Shown here: one piece after another, positions 61,973 to 64,000 of the stretch
Layout of the letters: every line of letters begins with the position of its first letter
How positions within the stretch are numbered: position 1 is the stretch's first letter
Assembly (NCBI GenBank): GCA_963978545.1
Contig: OZ021730.1
Location: 4,628,201-4,692,200 of the forward strand
Length of the DNA: 64,000 bases
Reading direction: 5' to 3'
Origin: Linyphia triangularis
Lineage: Eukaryota > Arthropoda > Arachnida > Araneae > Linyphiidae
The notes under the pieces: generated by a model
What the model saw: the letters and a program-made list of their open reading frames with translations, nothing else
Told to the model about the DNA's origin: nothing
Databases searched by the model: none
Position numbers and translations under genes: made by a program

Positions 61973-63115
61973 ATGGAAAGTAATTCTTGTATATCTTCTC
62001 CCCCTAGTGGGGAGCAACACGGACAAAACTCGGTGAATCAATTGAAATATAAATACTTTGTTCTGCATCGATTAGAGGGATCTTTTGAAAAGGTTTCTCC
62101 TTTTCTAATTGAGAAAACTTTAAAATCGTTCGTCGGAGATACAACTTCAGTCAAAAAACTGAAGTCTGGAGATCTGTTAGTGGAAGTTCGCAATGTTCAA
62201 CAAGCTAATAGCATACTGAAAATAGAAAATTTTGGAACTTTCCCGGTAACTGTTACTGCACATGGATCGCTTAACAAATCTCGTGGTGTTGTGTCCGAGT
62301 CGGACCTATACCATACAGCGGAGGACGAGATTCTTGATCACCTACGTGATCAACACGTATCGGCCGTCCACCGCATAACAATACGACGAGATGGGAATAC
62401 CATCCCCACTAAGCATTTGATCCTAACTTTTGATTTACCCACTTTACCATCGCACGTAAAAGCCGGCTATTTGAATTGCAATGTTCGTCCGTACATTCCG
62501 AACCCACTACGCTGTTTCAAGTGCCAGAAATTCGGTCACTCGCAAACAGCTTGCCGTGGGAAAACGGAAATATGCGCACGTTGTGCAGGTATTGGACATG
62601 GTAGTGCTAACTGCAAAGCACCCGAGAAGTGTGTCAATTGTGATGGCACACATCCGTCATACTCTCGATCATGTCCACAGTGGGTAAAAGAAAAAGAAAT
62701 ACAGACAGTACGAGTAAACCAAAATAAGTCGTATTTCGATGCTAAAAAAATTGTTGAATTGAGGACTCCACGCGTTGGTGTTGCTTATGCTGATGTTTTG
62801 AAAAAAACATTCAGCAGCAAAAGCACACAAACAGATTCTCCAGTATCTTCTCTTGTTCAATTACCTCAACGATCATCTACTGAGGTTGTAAAACGACCAA
62901 CGATTCTAAAGAAATCTCTGGCCAAATCAAAGGCTTTACAGACTTTGAAACTTAAATCGGCTAAAGGGGGACCTTCTCGAGAGAAACCCTCTAATCCTTT
63001 TACCATCCTTCGATCTTTTAAGGATGCGGATGTGGTGAGGCTTCACCCATCTGATGAGGATGTAGATATCAGTGAAGATCCCGACCCCCCTTTAAAATTT
63101 TCTTTTAATAATTAA
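61973..63115 (+). CDS. ORF1 gag-like nucleocapsid protein, lineage A
   Basis: 380 codons, intact, ATG 61973 (MESNSCISSPPSGEQHG). Central domain has EGSFEKVSPFLIEKTLKSFVG, VKKLKSGDLLVE and RITIRRDGN. Knuckles are CFKCQKFGHSQTAC, CARCAGIGHGSANC and CVNCDGTHPSYSRSC. Basic tail, then HPSDEDVDISEDPDPP. TAATG overlap with ORF2. Closest to the ORF1 at 51335. Confidence 0.92.
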   Translation: MESNSCISSPPSGEQHGQNSVNQLKYKYFVLHRLEGSFEKVSPFLIEKTLKSFVGDTTSVKKLKSGDLLVEVRNVQQANSILKIENFGTFPVTVTAHGSLNKSRGVVSESDLYHTAEDEILDHLRDQHVSAVHRITIRRDGNTIPTKHLILTFDLPTLPSHVKAGYLNCNVRPYIPNPLRCFKCQKFGHSQTACRGKTEICARCAGIGHGSANCKAPEKCVNCDGTHPSYSRSCPQWVKEKEIQTVRVNQNKSYFDAKKIVELRTPRVGVAYADVLKKTFSSKSTQTDSPVSSLVQLPQRSSTEVVKRPTILKKSLAKSKALQTLKLKSAKGGPSREKPSNPFTILRSFKDADVVRLHPSDEDVDISEDPDPPLKFSFNN

Positions 63116-64000
63116 TGGCTTCTTTTGTTTCTTGGAACTGTCGCGGTTTTAGGTCTAGGAAGGATGATGTGAAGAATATTATTTCACTTTACCATCCAGC
63201 ATGTTTGGCCCTTCAAGAAACTTTCTTGAAGGATACTTATATATCTAAGATCCGTAGGTATAGCTGCATTAGAAAAGATGTTACCCGTAGTAATACAGTG
63301 TCTGGAGGAGTTTGCCTTTTTATCTCTCATGATTACCCCAGCACTGTACTCACACTGCGCACATCTCTACAGGCTGTGGCTGCGAGACTTCATTTACAGT
63401 CCCTTCTCACAGTCTGTTGCCTATACCTACCGCCACATGCTATCATCCGTCAAGAGGAGCTAAATGATCTGATAGACCAGCTTCCAGCTCCATTTCTATT
63501 GCTTGGTGACTTTAATGGACACAGTACTATGTGGGGTAATGATAATACGAACCCTCGTGGGAGACAGATTGAAAAGTTGTTATCTGATCACTGTCTCTGT
63601 CTCCTGAATAACGAGGAGAAAACCTATTTTCATGAACCCACTAGAACATTCCATTCACTTGACTTAGCCATTTGTTCCCCTATACTTTTTCCATATTTGA
63701 ATTTTGCTGTTGGAAGTGATCTACACAACAGTGATCACTTCCCTGTCCTCATTTCGCATGCAGGTAGTAGTAGCGTGACCAACCGTCTACCTACTTACAA
63801 ATACCACAGGGCGAATTGGGACAAATATACTGAGTTGGCTGTTATAACGGGAACAATGGTGGACAGTCAGGATGTTGATACTGCTGTCCAAAATGTCACT
63901 GAAGCAATTTTAAAGGCTGCTGACTCCTCTATTCCTAAGACTTCACCTAAAACATTGCGGCACTGTAAACCATACTGGAATGCAGAATGTCAGTCTGCAT
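63115..64000 (+). CDS. ORF2 endonuclease, lineage A, cut by the window end
   Basis: ATG 63115 (MASFVSWNCRGFRSRK), open to the end of the window (about 295 codons). Endonuclease motifs are LALQETF, LLGDFNGHSTMWG, RTFHSLDLAI and NSDHFP, followed by the linker (TVDSQDVDTAVQ, HCKPYWNAECQSA). RT and RNase H lie outside. No lesion seen, so this copy cannot be called dead from this window. Confidence 0.9.
   Translation, partial: MASFVSWNCRGFRSRKDDVKNIISLYHPACLALQETFLKDTYISKIRRYSCIRKDVTRSNTVSGGVCLFISHDYPSTVLTLRTSLQAVAARLHLQSLLTVCCLYLPPHAIIRQEELNDLIDQLPAPFLLLGDFNGHSTMWGNDNTNPRGRQIEKLLSDHCLCLLNNEEKTYFHEPTRTFHSLDLAICSPILFPYLNFAVGSDLHNSDHFPVLISHAGSSSVTNRLPTYKYHRANWDKYTELAVITGTMVDSQDVDTAVQNVTEAILKAADSSIPKTSPKTLRHCKPYWNAECQSA

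Larger units (their letters stand above)
61339..64000 (+). mobile_element. Lineage A retrotransposon, left part
   Basis: Leader 61339-61972, ORF1 61973-63115, ORF2 63115 onward, running off the window. Inserted in B4-type ORF1 at ATCAACA/CCCCTC. Confidence 0.93.

Overview
This is eukaryotic, intron-bearing, repeat-dominated DNA, most likely from an arthropod, and possibly an arachnid (low confidence). Roughly three quarters of the window is non-LTR retrotransposon of the I superfamily. These elements have a gag-like ORF1 with three zinc knuckles and an ORF2 with apurinic-type endonuclease, reverse transcriptase (RT), RNase H and a C-terminal Cys/His finger. I recognise two lineages. Lineage A has a leader starting CCCCTCAGGGGG, ORF2 starting MASFVSWNCRGF and a (CAAA)n tail. 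Lineage B usually has a leader starting CCCCTCGGGGG, ORF2 containing ETLLKPFQSS and a (CCAA)n tail; I split it into sublineages B1 to B4. Every 3' end carries the same kind of 33-nt hairpin, GGCGCA...TGCGCC.

Left block (1-31817). Elements are inserted inside one another. At the left edge, 3' parts of B1, A, A and B3 copies sit in succession, the last inside a minus-strand BEL/Pao retrotransposon (5911-9748). The BEL/Pao copy carries a tRNA-derived SINE exactly in its RT catalytic motif. Then a B3 copy (11703-12271, 24041-24153, 30057-30325) is split twice. The first split is by a B2 element (12272-24040), itself split by a B1 element (13896-19867), which holds a 95-bp hairpin-only insertion. 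The second split is by a lineage A element (24155-30056). Target-site duplications of 13-15 bp prove most of these steps. The block ends in chimeric junctions and a cluster of leader sequences without bodies (30837-31817).

Middle block (31818-50704). AT-rich sequence holds a decayed ankyrin-repeat gene, a small multi-exon C2H2 zinc-finger gene, and a decayed Polinton/Maverick element (integrase with chromodomain, plus a virion-associated protein gene). The Polinton integrase is split by a nearly full-length B4 element (37011-42876). Further right are a tandem 371-bp repeat, a foldback MITE, a Tc1/mariner remnant, a decayed retrocopy of an SR splicing factor, a tRNA-like SINE relic and a pair of dispersed repeats.

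Right block (50705-64000). A lineage A element is split by a 123-bp hairpin-only insertion and by a B4-type element. The B4-type element is itself split by two more lineage A elements (54979-60659, and 61339 to the window end).

No complete element in the window is fully intact. The nearest are 54979-60659 (both ORFs open, but RT motif YVDD changed to YVND) and 13896-19867 (both ORFs open until its 3' insertion). All homology calls come from reading motifs by eye; no database search was run.
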